A DNA stretch of 64,000 bases from Tabrizicola aquatica (GCF_002900975.1 NZ_PJON01000001.1:1240001-1304000); one strand, 5' to 3'. Numbered from the stretch's first letter, positions 1 to 10,344 are shown. Numbers and translations: made by a program. Notes: a model not told the origin generated them from the letters alone.

Positions 1-578
1 CGAAATCGGGGATCCACCGCCTGATTACCGCGCTTGAGGAGCGGGGCTTCATCCGCCGCCTTGCCCACCGGGCCCGCGCGCTGGAGATTGTGAAGCTGCC
101 CGAGGCGATGGAAAAGCCCGGCTTCTCGCCCAAGGTGATCGCCGGCGACAAGGTCGACCCGCCGCGTGGCGCGCTGCCGATCTCGTCCGTCCATGCGATG
201 GAACTGCCGGTGATGGGCCGCATTGCCGCAGGTGTCCCGATCGAGGCGATTTCCGAGGTGTCGCACCATGTTGCGGTCCCCGGCTCGATGCTCTCGGGCA
301 AAGGGCAGCACTATGCCCTTGAGGTCAAAGGCGATTCCATGATCGAGGCCGGGATCAACGACGGCGATATCGTGGTCATCCGCGAGCAATCGACGGCCGA
401 CAACGGCGACATCGTCGTGGCGCTGGTCGAGGATCACGAGGCGACGCTGAAACGCTATCGCCGTCGCGGCACCATGATCGCGCTTGAGGCCGCGAACCCC
501 GCCTATGAAACACGGGTGTTCCCCGATCACCTGGTCAAGGTGCAGGGCCGGCTGGTCGGCCTGATCCGCAGCTACTGA
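1..578 (+). CDS. lexA: LexA repressor, 5' end cut by window
   Basis: This is the SOS-response repressor, a transcription factor that cleaves itself when RecA is activated. The open frame begins at base 3 (Lys-Ser-Gly-Ile-His), so the start codon and most of the N-terminal winged helix lie outside the window. The visible part holds the end of the DNA-binding domain ([15 protein letters not shown]), a linker, and the S24 peptidase domain. The Ala-Gly cleavage site is in GRIAAGVP, the catalytic serine in KGDSMIEAG and the lysine in ATLKRY. Its 3' end overlaps the convergent comEC stop codon by seven bases. The identity is clear; only the N-terminus is missing. Confidence 0.95.
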   Translation, partial: KSGIHRLITALEERGFIRRLAHRARALEIVKLPEAMEKPGFSPKVIAGDKVDPPRGALPISSVHAMELPVMGRIAAGVPIEAISEVSHHVAVPGSMLSGKGQHYALEVKGDSMIEAGINDGDIVVIREQSTADNGDIVVALVEDHEATLKRYRRRGTMIALEAANPAYETRVFPDHLVKVQGRLVGLIRSY

Positions 579-2683
579 CGCGCCAGATCCAGGGTCTTTC
601 GGTTCAGGTCCGGCAACTCTACCCGGCGAGAGGGCGGCGACCAAAGGCGGCGTGCGCCCTTCGTCTGCTCGATCCGCAGGGTTTCGCCGTCAACCCAGAT
701 CGCCAGCGGTCCGGTCTGGGCCAACGCCGGTTGCTCCAGAAGCGGGCAACCTTCGGGCGGACGCTCTGCCTTTGCCGCAAGGATGACCAGGTCGGCGGTT
801 CGGCATAGCTCCTCCAGCTTGGCCTCGGCCCCCCGGCCCGACAGCGCGACCGCCCGTAGCCCGGCAAGATCGAACCAACGCTCTCCCTTCGGCCCGTCAA
901 AGCCCGGACGCTCGGCCGCCTTTGCCTGCGCCAGAAGGTCGCCGTCGTTCTGCAACCAGTTTTCGGCCGCAAATCCACCGCCCTTCGCAGCGGAAAGCGC
1001 CCGGCCTTCCGGTCCGGCCAGCCCCACCAGGCGTCCATCACCCGAGATCAGCAGGCTTGGCCGCTCGGCCGTGGCCCACAGACCCAGCGCCACCAGCATG
1101 GGCAGGACACCGGCCAACTGCACCCTGCCCCGCCAAAGGATCAGCCAGATCGCCCCCAGCGTGAACAGCGGCAGCACCCAGGGGCCGGGCGCCGGGATCG
1201 CGGTCACCGCCCCCTCCAGGCCCGCAATCCAGTGGGCGACGAACAGGATCCAGCGCGCGCCCTGCTCCATGAACCACAGGGGTAGCCAGGCCAGGCCCAG
1301 CGGGGCCAGAAGCGCCGCCACCGCGCCGGCCGGCATAATGACCGCGCCCATGACCGGCACGGTCAGCACGTTCGCCAGCAGCCCATAGTCCGTGAACCGG
1401 TTGAAATGCGCCGCCGCGTAGGGCGCGGTCGACAGCCCGCCGATCAGCGAGGACAGGACCAGCGTGAACACCGGCATCAGCCATCGCGGCACCCGCTCGC
1501 GGTAGATGCTGCCGTCCAGCGCCGCAAAGCCCACGATCAGCGCGATGGTGGCAGCGAAGGACATCTGAAATCCCGGCTCCAGCAGGCTTTCGGGCTTCAG
1601 GAGTAGCAGGATCATCGCCGCCACAGCCACCGACCGCAGCGTCAGGGCGCGGCGGTCCAGCAGCACCGCCCCCAGCATCACCGCGATCATGATGAAGGCC
1701 CGCTCGGTCGCCACATTGGCCCCGGAGAGCAGGAGATAGAACAGCGCCACGCCCAAGCTGACCACCGCCGCGACCTTCTTGGTGTTCACCCGCAGCGCGA
1801 CATAGGGGATCAGCGCCAGACCATAGCGGAACAGCGCAAAGACGAAGGCGGTCAGGAACGCCATGTTCATGCCCGAGATCGCCAGAAGATGCGCCAGAGA
1901 GCTGTCGCGCAGCGCCTGCACCGTGTCTTCCGTGATCGCCGAGCGGTCGCCGGTCATCGCCCCCGCCGCGAAGGCACCCGCCTGGCCGTCCATATGGGCC
2001 AGCATCCCTTGCGTCAGCCAGCTGCGCAGCCGGTCGATGGGCAGCGCGCCGTCCAGGGGCTGTTCCAGCAGCAAGACCGGCGTCCGGGTATAGCCGACCG
2101 CGCCCAACTGGTCGAAAAAGGCCATGCGGCGAAAGTCGAAGGCGCCGGGTTCCACCGGCCCGTCGGGCGCGGCGAGGTTCGCGGTCAGGATCACGACATG
2201 TCCGGGCATCGGTTGCAGCCAGGCCTGTTCGCCCTGCAACGAGACCCGGACCCGCGCCGGCGTCCTGTCGGGCGGCGCCTCGCGCAGGACCACCTGGTCA
2301 AGCGTCAGCCGCAGCGCATCGGATTGCGAGCGGTCGATCTCGACGATCCGCCCCTCGACCGGGCCATAGTAGCGGAAGGTCAGCATCGGCGCGTCCAGCG
2401 CATGGGCGCGGATGCCGGCCGCGATCCAGCCAGCCGCCAGGGCCGCCACCGCCAGGCCAAGCGGACGCGCGAGGTCCAGCTTTGCGGCAAGGACCAGCCC
2501 GGCAGTCCCCAGCCCGGCTGCAAGCGCATAGCTGCCGGCCCCCGGCTCGACCGAGACCGAAAACCAGACGCCGACGCCACAGCCGATCAGCACGGCGATC
2601 CAGGGGAACAGCATCCCCTGCATCGTCTGCAACGCCACGAGCGGCGCGATCAGGGCCCTGGCCACGCCCACCTTGTTTCCCAC
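572..2683 (-). CDS. comEC: ComEC/Rec2-family DNA-uptake channel protein
   Basis: This is a polytopic inner-membrane protein of the ComEC/Rec2 family, which moves single-stranded DNA into the cytoplasm during transformation. The 703-residue product has N-terminal membrane segments, a DUF4131-type soluble domain (about residues 100-215), then the competence domain with the typical [13 protein letters not shown] segment and many hydrophobic helices. The C-terminal region (about 540-703) matches the place of the metallo-beta-lactamase domain, but I see no HxHxDH metal motif. That domain is therefore degenerate or truncated. The predicted first codon is GTG; other GTG codons follow closely, so the start is uncertain. 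The gene is divergent from gltX and convergent with lexA. Confidence 0.88.
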   Translation of the reverse strand: MGNKVGVARALIAPLVALQTMQGMLFPWIAVLIGCGVGVWFSVSVEPGAGSYALAAGLGTAGLVLAAKLDLARPLGLAVAALAAGWIAAGIRAHALDAPMLTFRYYGPVEGRIVEIDRSQSDALRLTLDQVVLREAPPDRTPARVRVSLQGEQAWLQPMPGHVVILTANLAAPDGPVEPGAFDFRRMAFFDQLGAVGYTRTPVLLLEQPLDGALPIDRLRSWLTQGMLAHMDGQAGAFAAGAMTGDRSAITEDTVQALRDSSLAHLLAISGMNMAFLTAFVFALFRYGLALIPYVALRVNTKKVAAVVSLGVALFYLLLSGANVATERAFIMIAVMLGAVLLDRRALTLRSVAVAAMILLLLKPESLLEPGFQMSFAATIALIVGFAALDGSIYRERVPRWLMPVFTLVLSSLIGGLSTAPYAAAHFNRFTDYGLLANVLTVPVMGAVIMPAGAVAALLAPLGLAWLPLWFMEQGARWILFVAHWIAGLEGAVTAIPAPGPWVLPLFTLGAIWLILWRGRVQLAGVLPMLVALGLWATAERPSLLISGDGRLVGLAGPEGRALSAAKGGGFAAENWLQNDGDLLAQAKAAERPGFDGPKGERWFDLAGLRAVALSGRGAEAKLEELCRTADLVILAAKAERPPEGCPLLEQPALAQTGPLAIWVDGETLRIEQTKGARRLWSPPSRRVELPDLNRKTLDLARQ

Positions 2684-2748
2684 CCCGCGATTGCCTAAAC
2701 CCGCTGGACTCCTACACCTCGCATGGTTTCCGAAAGGTTAATGCCGTC

Positions 2749-4149
2749 ATGTCCGCACCTGTCGTCACCCGCTTCGCGCCCTCGCCCACCGGGTATCTGC
2801 ATATCGGCGGCGGGCGGACGGCGCTGTTCAACTGGCTGTATGCCCGGGGTCGCGGCGGCAAGTTCCTGCTGCGGATCGAGGATACCGACCGCGAACGCTC
2901 GACCCCCGAAGCCACGGCCGCGATCCTGCGCGGGCTGACCTGGCTGGGCCTGGACTGGGACGGCGAGGTGGTCAGCCAGTTCGAACGTCGCGATCGCCAT
3001 GCGCAGGTGGCGCATGAGATGCTGGCGCGAGGAACGGCTTACAAGTGCTTCTCGACGCAGGAAGAAATCGCCGCCTTCCGCGCGGCGGAAGAGGCTGCGG
3101 GCCGCTACCCGGTGTTCCTGTCGCCCTGGCGCGACGCGGACCCGGCGACCCACCCGGATGCCCCGTTTGCCATCCGCATGAAAGCCCCCCGCACCGGTGA
3201 GACGGTTATCGAGGACCAAGTCCAGGGCCGCGTGGTCATCAAGAACGAGACGCTGGACGACATGATAGTGCTGCGCAGCGACGGGACGCCGGTCTACATG
3301 CTGGCCGTGGTCGTCGATGACCACGACATGGGGGTCACGCATGTCATTCGCGGCGACGATCACCTGAACAACGCGGCCCGTCAGCAGATGGTGTATGACG
3401 CGATGGGTTGGACCGTGCCGATCTGGGCGCATATCCCTCTGATCCACGGGCCGGACGGCAAGAAGCTGTCCAAGCGCCATGGGGCGACCGGCGTCGAGGA
3501 ATACCAGGCGATGGGCTATCCGGCCGCCGGGATGCGCAACTATCTGACGCGTCTGGGCTGGGCGCATGGCGACGCCGAGATCTTCACCAGCGACGAGGCG
3601 ATGCAGATGTTCGACCTGAAGGGAATCGGTCGCGCCCCGGCGCGGCTGGATTTCAAGAAGCTGGAGAATACCTGCGGCCACCACATGGCGATGGCCGATG
3701 ATGCCGCACTGCTGCATGAATTGCAGGCTTTCCTGGCCGCGGCCGGGCGTGAGTCGCTGACGGACATGCAAAAGGCGCGGATGGCGGCGGCGCTGCCCTT
3801 CTTGAAGAAATCTGCGAAGACCTTCCCGGAACTTATGGAAAAGGCGGCATTTCTGCTGATCGAACGCCCCATTTCCCCCGAGACCAAGGCGGCGGAGTCC
3901 CTCGATACGGTATCCCGTGGTATACTGAAATCATTGACGCCGCGCCTGCAAAATGCTAGCTGGACCAAGGACGCGCTGGAGCCCATCCTGACCGAGATCG
4001 CCACTGAAAACGGCATCGGGTTCGGCAAGCTTGCAGCGCCCCTGCGCGCCGCCATCGCGGGCCGCAGCGTGACGCCTTCGGTTTACGACATGATGCTTAC
4101 CATCGGTCGGGAAGAAACCGTCGCAAGGCTGATGGACGCGGCCGGCTAG
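2749..4149 (+). CDS. gltX: Glutamyl-tRNA synthetase
   Basis: This cytoplasmic class I aminoacyl-tRNA synthetase (466 residues) charges tRNA-Glu. The HIGH motif appears as LHIGG near residue 18 ([19 protein letters not shown]) and the KMSKS motif as KKLSKR near residue 240. A helical anticodon-binding C-terminal domain follows. The frame is open far upstream, but the family sequence begins at the ATG at 2749 ([12 protein letters not shown]), so the upstream extension is rejected. gltA follows after about 95 bases. With gatB present at 18011, this enzyme may also feed the transamidation route, but the two roles cannot be separated from sequence alone. Confidence 0.95.
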   Translation: MSAPVVTRFAPSPTGYLHIGGGRTALFNWLYARGRGGKFLLRIEDTDRERSTPEATAAILRGLTWLGLDWDGEVVSQFERRDRHAQVAHEMLARGTAYKCFSTQEEIAAFRAAEEAAGRYPVFLSPWRDADPATHPDAPFAIRMKAPRTGETVIEDQVQGRVVIKNETLDDMIVLRSDGTPVYMLAVVVDDHDMGVTHVIRGDDHLNNAARQQMVYDAMGWTVPIWAHIPLIHGPDGKKLSKRHGATGVEEYQAMGYPAAGMRNYLTRLGWAHGDAEIFTSDEAMQMFDLKGIGRAPARLDFKKLENTCGHHMAMADDAALLHELQAFLAAAGRESLTDMQKARMAAALPFLKKSAKTFPELMEKAAFLLIERPISPETKAAESLDTVSRGILKSLTPRLQNASWTKDALEPILTEIATENGIGFGKLAAPLRAAIAGRSVTPSVYDMMLTIGREETVARLMDAAG

Positions 4150-4169
4150 GCCCGCCCCCCGGTCTTGCA

Positions 4170-4220
4170 GCCGCCCCTGCCGGGGTGCAGGATAGCCAAT
4201 GGCCGCCCCTGCCAGGGTGC
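4170..4220. repeat. Imperfect 19-bp direct repeat upstream of gltA
   Basis: Two copies of GCCGCCCCTGCC(G/A)GGGTGC lie at 4170-4188 and 4202-4220, 32 bp apart (about three helical turns) with one mismatch. They occupy the gltX-gltA gap and end about 24 bases before the gltA start. Each copy can also fold a short hairpin around its CCCCTGCC core. It could be a regulator site or chance duplication. Confidence 0.5.
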
Positions 4221-4243
4221 GACCGCCATGACCGGGGAGAACC

Positions 4244-5533
4244 ATGTCGGACAAAGTCGCGAAGCTTGAACTGGACGGTAAGACCTACGACCTGCCGGTC
4301 CACAAACCCACCATCGGCCCCGATGTGCTGGACATCCGCAAGCTTTACGGCGAGGCGGACGTGTTCACCTTCGACCCGGGCTTCACCTCGACCGCCGCTT
4401 GCGAAAGCGCGATCACCTATATCGACGGCGACAAGGGCGAACTCTTGTATCGCGGCTACCCGATCGAGCAGTTGGCCGAGAAATCGACCCATCTCGAAGT
4501 CTGCTATCTGCTGCTGTACGGTGAACTTCCGACTGCCGCGCAACTGGCCGATTTCACCCAGCGCGTGACCCGCCACACGATGGTGCATGAACAGATGCAC
4601 TATTTCTTCCGCGGTTTCCGCCGCGACGCGCATCCGATGGCGACGATGGTGGGCGTGGTCGGCGCGATGGCGGCCTTCTACCACGACAGTACCGACATCA
4701 ACGATCCCTGGCAGCGTGAGGTCGCGGCGATCCGCATGATCGCCAAGCTGCCAACCATTGCCGCGATGGCCTACAAGTATTCGGTGGGCCAACCCTTCGT
4801 CTATCCGAAGAACGCCCATAGCTATGCGGGCAACTTCCTGCACATGTGCTTTGCCGTCCCGGCCGAGGATTACGTCGTCAATCCGGTCCTGGAAAAGGCG
4901 ATGGACCGCATCATGATGCTGCATGCGGACCATGAGCAGAACGCCTCGACCTCGACCGTCCGTCTGGCCGGCTCCTCGGGTGCCAACCCGTTTGCCTGCA
5001 TCGCGGCTGGCATTGCCTGCCTTTGGGGTCCGGCGCATGGCGGGGCGAACCAGGCCTGCCTGGAGATGCTGAAGGAAATCGGCAGCGTCGACCGCATCCC
5101 GGAATACATCGCCAAGGCCAAGGACAAGAATTCGGGCTTCCGCCTGATGGGCTTTGGCCACCGGGTCTACAAGAACTTCGACCCGCGCGCCAAGGTGATG
5201 AAGGAATCCGCCGACGAAGTGCTGGGGCTGCTTGGGGTCGAGAACAACCCCCTTCTCCAAGTCGCCAAGGAGCTGGAGCGGATTGCGCTGGAGGACGAAT
5301 ACTTCGTCTCGAAGAAGCTTTACCCGAACGTCGACTTCTACTCGGGCATCATCCTGGAGGCGATGGGCTTCCCGACCTCGATGTTCACGCCGATCTTCGC
5401 GATTTCGCGGACCGTTGGCTGGATCAGCCAGTGGAAAGAGATGATCGCCGACAAGAACCAGAAGATCGGGCGTCCGCGGCAGCTGTACATCGGCCCGGCC
5501 CAGCGCGACTACGTCGACCTGCGCCACCGCTGA
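4244..5533 (+). CDS. gltA: Citrate synthase
   Basis: This enzyme condenses acetyl-CoA with oxaloacetate to form citrate, the entry step of the TCA cycle. The 429-residue protein is of the hexameric, Gram-negative type. Visible active-site elements are [10 protein letters not shown] (near 229), GPAHGGANQ (near 265), [13 protein letters not shown] (near 305) and the aspartate in NVDFYSG (near 363). The start is set by a GGGGAGAA ribosome site eight bases upstream. The gene follows gltX on the same strand and ends at a strong double-palindrome element (5544-5588) that separates it from the convergent DUF2235 gene. Confidence 0.96.
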   Translation: MSDKVAKLELDGKTYDLPVHKPTIGPDVLDIRKLYGEADVFTFDPGFTSTAACESAITYIDGDKGELLYRGYPIEQLAEKSTHLEVCYLLLYGELPTAAQLADFTQRVTRHTMVHEQMHYFFRGFRRDAHPMATMVGVVGAMAAFYHDSTDINDPWQREVAAIRMIAKLPTIAAMAYKYSVGQPFVYPKNAHSYAGNFLHMCFAVPAEDYVVNPVLEKAMDRIMMLHADHEQNASTSTVRLAGSSGANPFACIAAGIACLWGPAHGGANQACLEMLKEIGSVDRIPEYIAKAKDKNSGFRLMGFGHRVYKNFDPRAKVMKESADEVLGLLGVENNPLLQVAKELERIALEDEYFVSKKLYPNVDFYSGIILEAMGFPTSMFTPIFAISRTVGWISQWKEMIADKNQKIGRPRQLYIGPAQRDYVDLRHR

Positions 5534-5543
5534 TCGGAAGGGG

Positions 5544-5588
5544 CCGGAATTCGAACGAATTCCGGTCCGATTTCCGTTCGGAAATCGG
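5544..5588. repeat. Double-palindrome element, copy 1 (likely bidirectional terminator)
   Basis: Two perfect 22-base hairpins lie back to back with one base between them. The first has arm CCGGAATTCG with loop AA (5544-5565). The second has arm CCGATTTCCG with loop TT (5567-5588). The element fills the gap between the convergent gltA and DUF2235 genes and abuts the DUF2235 stop codon. Copy 3 (25916-25961) carries the same pair of arm sequences in reverse order. Confidence 0.85.
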
Positions 5589-6716
5589 TCACTCTGCCGG
5601 CAGGCCGCGCGGCCAGCGTGCGCCGGCAGTGGGGGTGGCGGTCGGATGCAGCCGTTCCGACCGGTCCCGCCCGATGACCCGGCGCCGGCGCCAGAGGAAG
5701 GCCTTGCCCCAGCTTTTCCAGGTGCCGACCATTGGTGCCTCTGGGTCGCAGGCATAGCGGTCGCGCCAGCCTTCGGGCAGCGTCAGGTCCAGCGCCTCGG
5801 CCCGTTCCAGCATCCAGACCAGAGGGATATTCGACAGCGCCCGGGCCGGCTCGAATCCCCCGATCTGTCCGCCGACATCGCCATGCGCGCCGCGGAACCA
5901 GACCTGCTCCACGTTGCCCTCCCAGCCTGGCGGGCAGTCCCACAAGACGGGTTCAAACGCCATGCGGGTTTCGTCCAGCGCCAGCGCGTGAAAGCCGTGC
6001 CGGATGCTGGCGCCAAGGTGGTGGCTGTGGAAGGCATAGCGGTCTGCGGCGAACAGCCAGAAGAACGGCAGCCGCAATCCCAGTGCCTTGACCGTATCCC
6101 AGACCCCCACCATCTCGATCGGCGCCTCCAGGTGGCAGAAGCGGCGGGCAAAAGCCTGGGCCGCCGTGCTGTCGGGCGCGCGTTCATAGTGCCGCCAGGC
6201 CAGCGTCACCGCCCGTTCAGTCGCATGTTCGCGTTTCAAAAGCCCCACGCGGTCGATCACCCCGGCCAGCGAGCGCACGGCGAAAGCCCCGCGCGAATAG
6301 CCGAACAGAAAGATCCGGTCCCCCTCGCGATAACCCGAGGCGAGCCAGCCATAGGCGCGGCGGATCTGCGGCGCGATCCCCCGCCCCTCGATCAGCGCCA
6401 GACCGCGCAGCCAGCCCTCCCATTGCATGCCGGGCTCGTAGTACAGCCGACGATGCGCGTGGACTCCGGCCTCGTGCAACAGCTGGAACAGAAGGCCCGC
6501 ATTGCCGATATGCCCCGGCTCCAGGCTGGACATGGTCCCGTCCAGGATCACCACATGGTCCACCCGGCCGCGCACCCGGCCCGGTTCGGGCGCGGGGGCG
6601 GGTTCCGCCGTAACTTCGGGGGCGCGGCGGAAAAAGCTGCGCAGGCGGTCAAACAGGCGCGTGGCGGGCCTCCTTGATCCAGGTCCAGATCCGGGACGGG
6701 GTGAACGGCATGTCAA
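5589..6716 (-). CDS. DUF2235 alpha/beta-hydrolase-like protein
   Basis: A 375-residue protein with a DUF2235 domain, an alpha/beta hydrolase fold found in some type VI secretion lipase effectors and in many stand-alone bacterial proteins. The nucleophile elbow is GYSRGAF with Ser141. HVVILDGTMSS (about 54-64) resembles the first strand and Asp-Gly-Thr motif of the family. Residues 1-50 are basic and proline-rich and look poorly folded. The predicted ATG overlaps the end of the upstream CoxL-like gene by 68 bases, so the true start may lie further in. No secretion-system or immunity genes lie nearby, so the substrate and location remain unknown. Confidence 0.75.
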   Translation of the reverse strand: MTCRSPRPGSGPGSRRPATRLFDRLRSFFRRAPEVTAEPAPAPEPGRVRGRVDHVVILDGTMSSLEPGHIGNAGLLFQLLHEAGVHAHRRLYYEPGMQWEGWLRGLALIEGRGIAPQIRRAYGWLASGYREGDRIFLFGYSRGAFAVRSLAGVIDRVGLLKREHATERAVTLAWRHYERAPDSTAAQAFARRFCHLEAPIEMVGVWDTVKALGLRLPFFWLFAADRYAFHSHHLGASIRHGFHALALDETRMAFEPVLWDCPPGWEGNVEQVWFRGAHGDVGGQIGGFEPARALSNIPLVWMLERAEALDLTLPEGWRDRYACDPEAPMVGTWKSWGKAFLWRRRRVIGRDRSERLHPTATPTAGARWPRGLPAE

Positions 6717-8934
6717 CCCGGTCGACCCCCAGCGGCGCCAGGGCGTCCCTTACCGCATTGGATATCGCGGCCAGCGCGCCGACGGTTCCCGCCTCGCCGC
6801 AGCCTTTCATGCCCAGGGGGTTGGTTCGCGTCGGCACCCCCTGCTCGGCGAAGGAGAACATCGGCAAGTCGGTGGCGCGCGGCATGGCATAATCCATGAA
6901 GCTGGCGGTCACCACCTGGCCGCTGTCGTCCTGGACCAGCCATTCGGTAACCGCCTGGCCAAAGCCCTGCGCGATGCCACCATGCACCTGCCCCTCCACC
7001 AGGTTCGGCGCGACCAGCACGCCGAAATCATCCACAACCGAGTAACGGTCCAGTCGCAGATGGCCGGTCTGCGGATCGATCTCGACCTCGCACAGGTGGA
7101 CGCCGTTGGGGAAGGACCGGCCGTCCAGTGTGATCTTCTCGCTGCGGTCGATCAGATCCTGCCGCGCCTTGGCCCGCGCCAGCGCTGCGGCCTCGGCCAG
7201 CGTGATGCTGTGGTTGGTCCCCGGTGCGACAAAGCGGTGGTCGGTGAAGCTGACCTCGGCTGCGTCCCATTCCTCGACCAGGAACTCCTCGAAGGCCTCG
7301 ATCATCGCGGTGACCGCCGCCCGTGTGGCCGTGCCCTGCACAGTGACCGAGCGCGAGCCGCCGGTGCCGCCGCCCTTGCCGATCCGGTCGCTGTCGCCTT
7401 CGACGATCCGCACCATGTCCTGCGGGATGCCCGTCGCCTCGGCCACCATGCGGGAATAGACGCTTTCGTGGCCCTGCCCGTTCGACTGGGTGCCGACAAA
7501 GAGGGTGGCCCCGCCATCCGCGTCCAGCACCAGCCGGGCGATTTCGTCCGGGGCCCCCAGGATCGCCTCGATATACGAGGCTAGGCCGATCCCGCGCACG
7601 AGCCCCCTGGCGCGGCTTTCGGCCTGACGCTGGGCATAGCCCTGCATCCGGGGGGCAACGGTGTCCAGGAGGCCCGCGAAGTCGCCGCCGTCGATCTCTT
7701 CCCCCTCCATCGTGCGGTGGGGAAAGCTGCGGATCACGTTCTTCTGGCGCAGGGTCACCGGATCGACGCCGAGCACTCGCGCCGCCTGGTCCATCGCGCG
7801 TTCGATGGTCAGGATCGCCTCGGGCCGGCCGGCGCCGCGATAGGCGTCGATCGGAGTGGCGTTGGTATAGACGCAGCGCGCCGTCAGCGCGGCCGCGGGG
7901 ATGTCATAGACGCCGGTCAGCACTTTGGCGAAAAGCTCCGTCTGGATGCCCTGTCCGAACTGCGAATTGTAGGCGCCAAGGTTTGACACAAGGTCGACGC
8001 GATAGCCCGTGATCCGGTGGTCGGCATCAAAGCCAAGCTCGACCCGCGCTACCAGATCGCGGCCAGCGTTGTCGGTGAGCATCCCTTCGGTCCGGGTCGA
8101 GACCCAGGCCACCGGCCGGCCCAGGGCCCGCGCGGCCTCGGCCAGGACGACGTATTCCGGGTAGGTCATCGCCTTCATCCCGAAACCGCCGCCAACGTCG
8201 GGGTTGGTCACCCGGACCGCCTCACGCGGGAGGCCCAGCATCCGCGACAGCTCGTTGCGCTGGGTCCAGACGCCCTGGCCGTTGACGCAAAGGTGCAGCC
8301 GGTCGCCCTCCCATTCGGCAAAGGCGGCGCGGGGTTCCATCGGGGCGGCGGTGACGCGGTTGTGGATCACCTCCAGCGCGACGCGGTGGGTCGCCGCGTT
8401 CAGCGCAGCTTCGGTCGCGGCTTCGTCGCCAAAGACAAAGTCCAGCGCCAGGTTGCCAGGAGCTTCCGGGTGGATGACGGGGTGTTCAGAGTTCAGGTGA
8501 AGAGCCGCATCGAGTGGGTTGATATCAAAAGATATAACCTCGACCGCATCCCGTGCGGCCTCGGGCGTGTCGGCCACCACCATGGCCAGCGCCTCGCCGA
8601 CGAAGCGGACCCGGCCCTGCGCCAGCACCGGGCGCTCCGGCCCCTGGCCCCGCTGCCCGTCGCGGCCCTTGATCCGCTCGCCCTTCATGCCAAGCTTCAC
8701 GCCCCGCGCCAGCAGGTCCTCGGCCGTCAGCACCAGATGCACCCCGGGCATGGCGCGCGCCTCGGACACGTCCAGCGTGACGATCTCGCCATGTGCGTAG
8801 TCCGAGCGCAGGAACACCGCCCACAACGCCCCGGCCGGCACAAGGTCCGCCACATAGCGGCCGGTCCCGGTCAGGAACCGCACGTCCTCGCGCCGCTTCA
8901 GCGGCTGGGCCGTTCCGAATCTCAGCTGCTCCAT
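6649..8934 (-). CDS. Xanthine dehydrogenase/CO-dehydrogenase-family molybdopterin subunit
   Basis: This is the large, molybdenum-cofactor-binding subunit of the xanthine oxidase family (761 residues). The N-terminal Ald_Xan_dh_C-type domain (about 15-130) is followed by the molybdopterin-binding domains. The active-site loop is AYRGAGR near residue 362. This is the form II signature, not the AYxCSFR loop of true CO dehydrogenase. The GCGEAGTVGA segment near 709 carries the conserved catalytic glutamate. A GGAGGTG ribosome site precedes the ATG at 8934. Such enzymes normally need a FAD subunit and a 2Fe-2S subunit; neither is encoded within the window, so the partners must be elsewhere. The substrate cannot be inferred. 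Confidence 0.88.
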   Translation of the reverse strand: MEQLRFGTAQPLKRREDVRFLTGTGRYVADLVPAGALWAVFLRSDYAHGEIVTLDVSEARAMPGVHLVLTAEDLLARGVKLGMKGERIKGRDGQRGQGPERPVLAQGRVRFVGEALAMVVADTPEAARDAVEVISFDINPLDAALHLNSEHPVIHPEAPGNLALDFVFGDEAATEAALNAATHRVALEVIHNRVTAAPMEPRAAFAEWEGDRLHLCVNGQGVWTQRNELSRMLGLPREAVRVTNPDVGGGFGMKAMTYPEYVVLAEAARALGRPVAWVSTRTEGMLTDNAGRDLVARVELGFDADHRITGYRVDLVSNLGAYNSQFGQGIQTELFAKVLTGVYDIPAAALTARCVYTNATPIDAYRGAGRPEAILTIERAMDQAARVLGVDPVTLRQKNVIRSFPHRTMEGEEIDGGDFAGLLDTVAPRMQGYAQRQAESRARGLVRGIGLASYIEAILGAPDEIARLVLDADGGATLFVGTQSNGQGHESVYSRMVAEATGIPQDMVRIVEGDSDRIGKGGGTGGSRSVTVQGTATRAAVTAMIEAFEEFLVEEWDAAEVSFTDHRFVAPGTNHSITLAEAAALARAKARQDLIDRSEKITLDGRSFPNGVHLCEVEIDPQTGHLRLDRYSVVDDFGVLVAPNLVEGQVHGGIAQGFGQAVTEWLVQDDSGQVVTASFMDYAMPRATDLPMFSFAEQGVPTRTNPLGMKGCGEAGTVGALAAISNAVRDALAPLGVDRVDMPFTPSRIWTWIKEARHAPV

Positions 8935-8951
8935 GCGGCACCTCCGGCCGC

Positions 8952-8998
8952 AAACGCTAGACGCCCGGCCGGGAATGTCCAGCCGGGCGCCCGCGTTT
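8952..8998 (-). terminator. Hairpin between decarboxylase and CoxL-like gene
   Basis: An inner stem CGCCCGGC/GCCGGGCG (8962-8969 with 8982-8989) lies inside an outer pair AAACGC/GCGTTT (8952-8957 with 8993-8998). It follows the decarboxylase stop on the minus strand and precedes the ribosome site of the next gene. There is no long T run, so it may attenuate rather than fully terminate. Confidence 0.5.
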
Positions 8999-9012
8999 CC
9001 CCGGAAAAGGGG

Positions 9013-10158
9013 TCAGAGTTTCAGCGACAGCACCGTGGCCATCTGCACGTCGCCAAACCCGTTGAACCGGGTGTTGGTGACGGTGGAGTAGGACCCCATG
9101 CCCTGCCAGATCACGAAGTCACCCTCGGTCAAGTCGGCCGGCAGCGGGATCTCGCCCGGCAGACGGTCAACCGAATCGCAGGTCGGGCCAAAGATGATGC
9201 GCGGCATGGTTTCGGCCTTGCGCTTCTGGCCCTCGGGCGACAGAACCTCGATCCGGTCGATCACGCCGATCATCGGCAGTTCGGTGAGCGAGCCATAGAC
9301 GCCGTCGTTCAGGAACACATGCGTCCCGTCGCGCAGCGCCTTGACGCGGGCCGCCAGAGCATAGGCGTCACCGCACAGCGCCCGGCCCGGTTCGCAGACC
9401 AGAAGCGGCCGGTCGGCGCCGAACGCCTCGGTCGTGACGCGGTCGATCAGCTGGAAGGTTTCCTCAAGCTGCGGCACGACCGCATTCATCCGGTGGCTGG
9501 GGAAGCCGCCGCCGACGTTCAGCCGGGCGATGGTCACGCCAGCGTCGCGCGCAATGTTGGCGCCTTCGCGGATATAGGCCTCCCAGGCGTGGGGATCGGT
9601 GCATTGTGTGCCCGGATGGAAGGTCAGCGAGGGGATGTAACCCGCTGCCGCCACGTCCTTCAGCAGCTCCACCGCCAACTCGACCGTGGCGCCGAACTTG
9701 GCGCCGAAGTTGTAGGCCGCCCCGGCGACCGGCAGCTTGTAGCGGACCGAGATTTCGGTGCCCTCGACCGGGACCATCTCGATAAGCTTGGCCAGTTCCG
9801 ATTTGGAATCAACGCTGTAGGATTTCACCCCACGCTCGACCGCATAGGCGATCTCGGCGCGCGAGCGCACGGGGTTGTTGTAGTGGATCGCCGCATCGGG
9901 TGCCAGGCGACGGATGAGGTCGATCTCGAACGGGCTGGCGCAGTCATAGCCCCGGATGCCCGCGGCGGCCAGGTTTTCGACCATCGCCTCACCGGGGTTG
10001 GACTTGACGGCATAGGTCACCAGACCGGGAAACCCGTCGATGAATCGCCGCGCGGCAGCCTGTGCGGCCGAGGGTGCAAAGAACAGCACCGGATTCTCCG
10101 GCTGCTGGTTCTTCAGATACTCGGTCGGATTGGTCCAGATCGTCTTGGAGAGTCCCAT
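9013..10158 (-). CDS. Type III PLP-dependent ornithine/lysine decarboxylase
   Basis: This is an alanine-racemase-fold (fold type III) decarboxylase of 381 residues, most like bacterial ornithine or ornithine/lysine decarboxylases that make putrescine or cadaverine. The PLP lysine is Lys52 in TYAVKSNP. The phosphate-binding GGGFP is at 216-220, EPGRA at 256-260, and the catalytic cysteine is Cys327 in GPTCDSVDR. The open frame extends 16 codons upstream, but the ATG at 10158 has an AAGGGA ribosome site about nine bases away and begins the family sequence (MGLSKTIW). It is divergent from an Lrp/AsnC regulator, the usual type of sensor for amino-acid enzymes. Ornithine versus lysine preference cannot be read reliably. 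Confidence 0.88.
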   Translation of the reverse strand: MGLSKTIWTNPTEYLKNQQPENPVLFFAPSAAQAAARRFIDGFPGLVTYAVKSNPGEAMVENLAAAGIRGYDCASPFEIDLIRRLAPDAAIHYNNPVRSRAEIAYAVERGVKSYSVDSKSELAKLIEMVPVEGTEISVRYKLPVAGAAYNFGAKFGATVELAVELLKDVAAAGYIPSLTFHPGTQCTDPHAWEAYIREGANIARDAGVTIARLNVGGGFPSHRMNAVVPQLEETFQLIDRVTTEAFGADRPLLVCEPGRALCGDAYALAARVKALRDGTHVFLNDGVYGSLTELPMIGVIDRIEVLSPEGQKRKAETMPRIIFGPTCDSVDRLPGEIPLPADLTEGDFVIWQGMGSYSTVTNTRFNGFGDVQMATVLSLKL

Positions 10159-10344
10159 CGGCGTATTTCCCTTTGCCAACAAGACGCTTCGCCCTTCCCC
10201 TTGCAAGACATGGGACCGGGCACCAGCGTGGTTTCAAGTGAACCAGGCCAGGTGCGTATGAGCCGCCCTTTTCCTGCAATGAGGATGCCGCATATGGGTT
10301 ACAAACTCACCGAACAAAACTGTATAAATGCGGTCAAACCTCGT

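Noticed and set aside
2482-2748. N-terminal extension of gltX
   Set aside because: It runs through the comEC gene in antisense; the conserved sequence begins at 2749.
5544-5588. Double palindrome as an attachment or recombination site
   Set aside because: No integrase or mobile genes lie near any of the five copies, and the places (gene ends) fit terminators or transcript-stabilising elements better.
7831-7860. CO dehydrogenase activity for the CoxL-like protein
   Set aside because: The active-site loop is AYRGAGR, not AYxCSFR, so true carbon monoxide oxidation is not supported.
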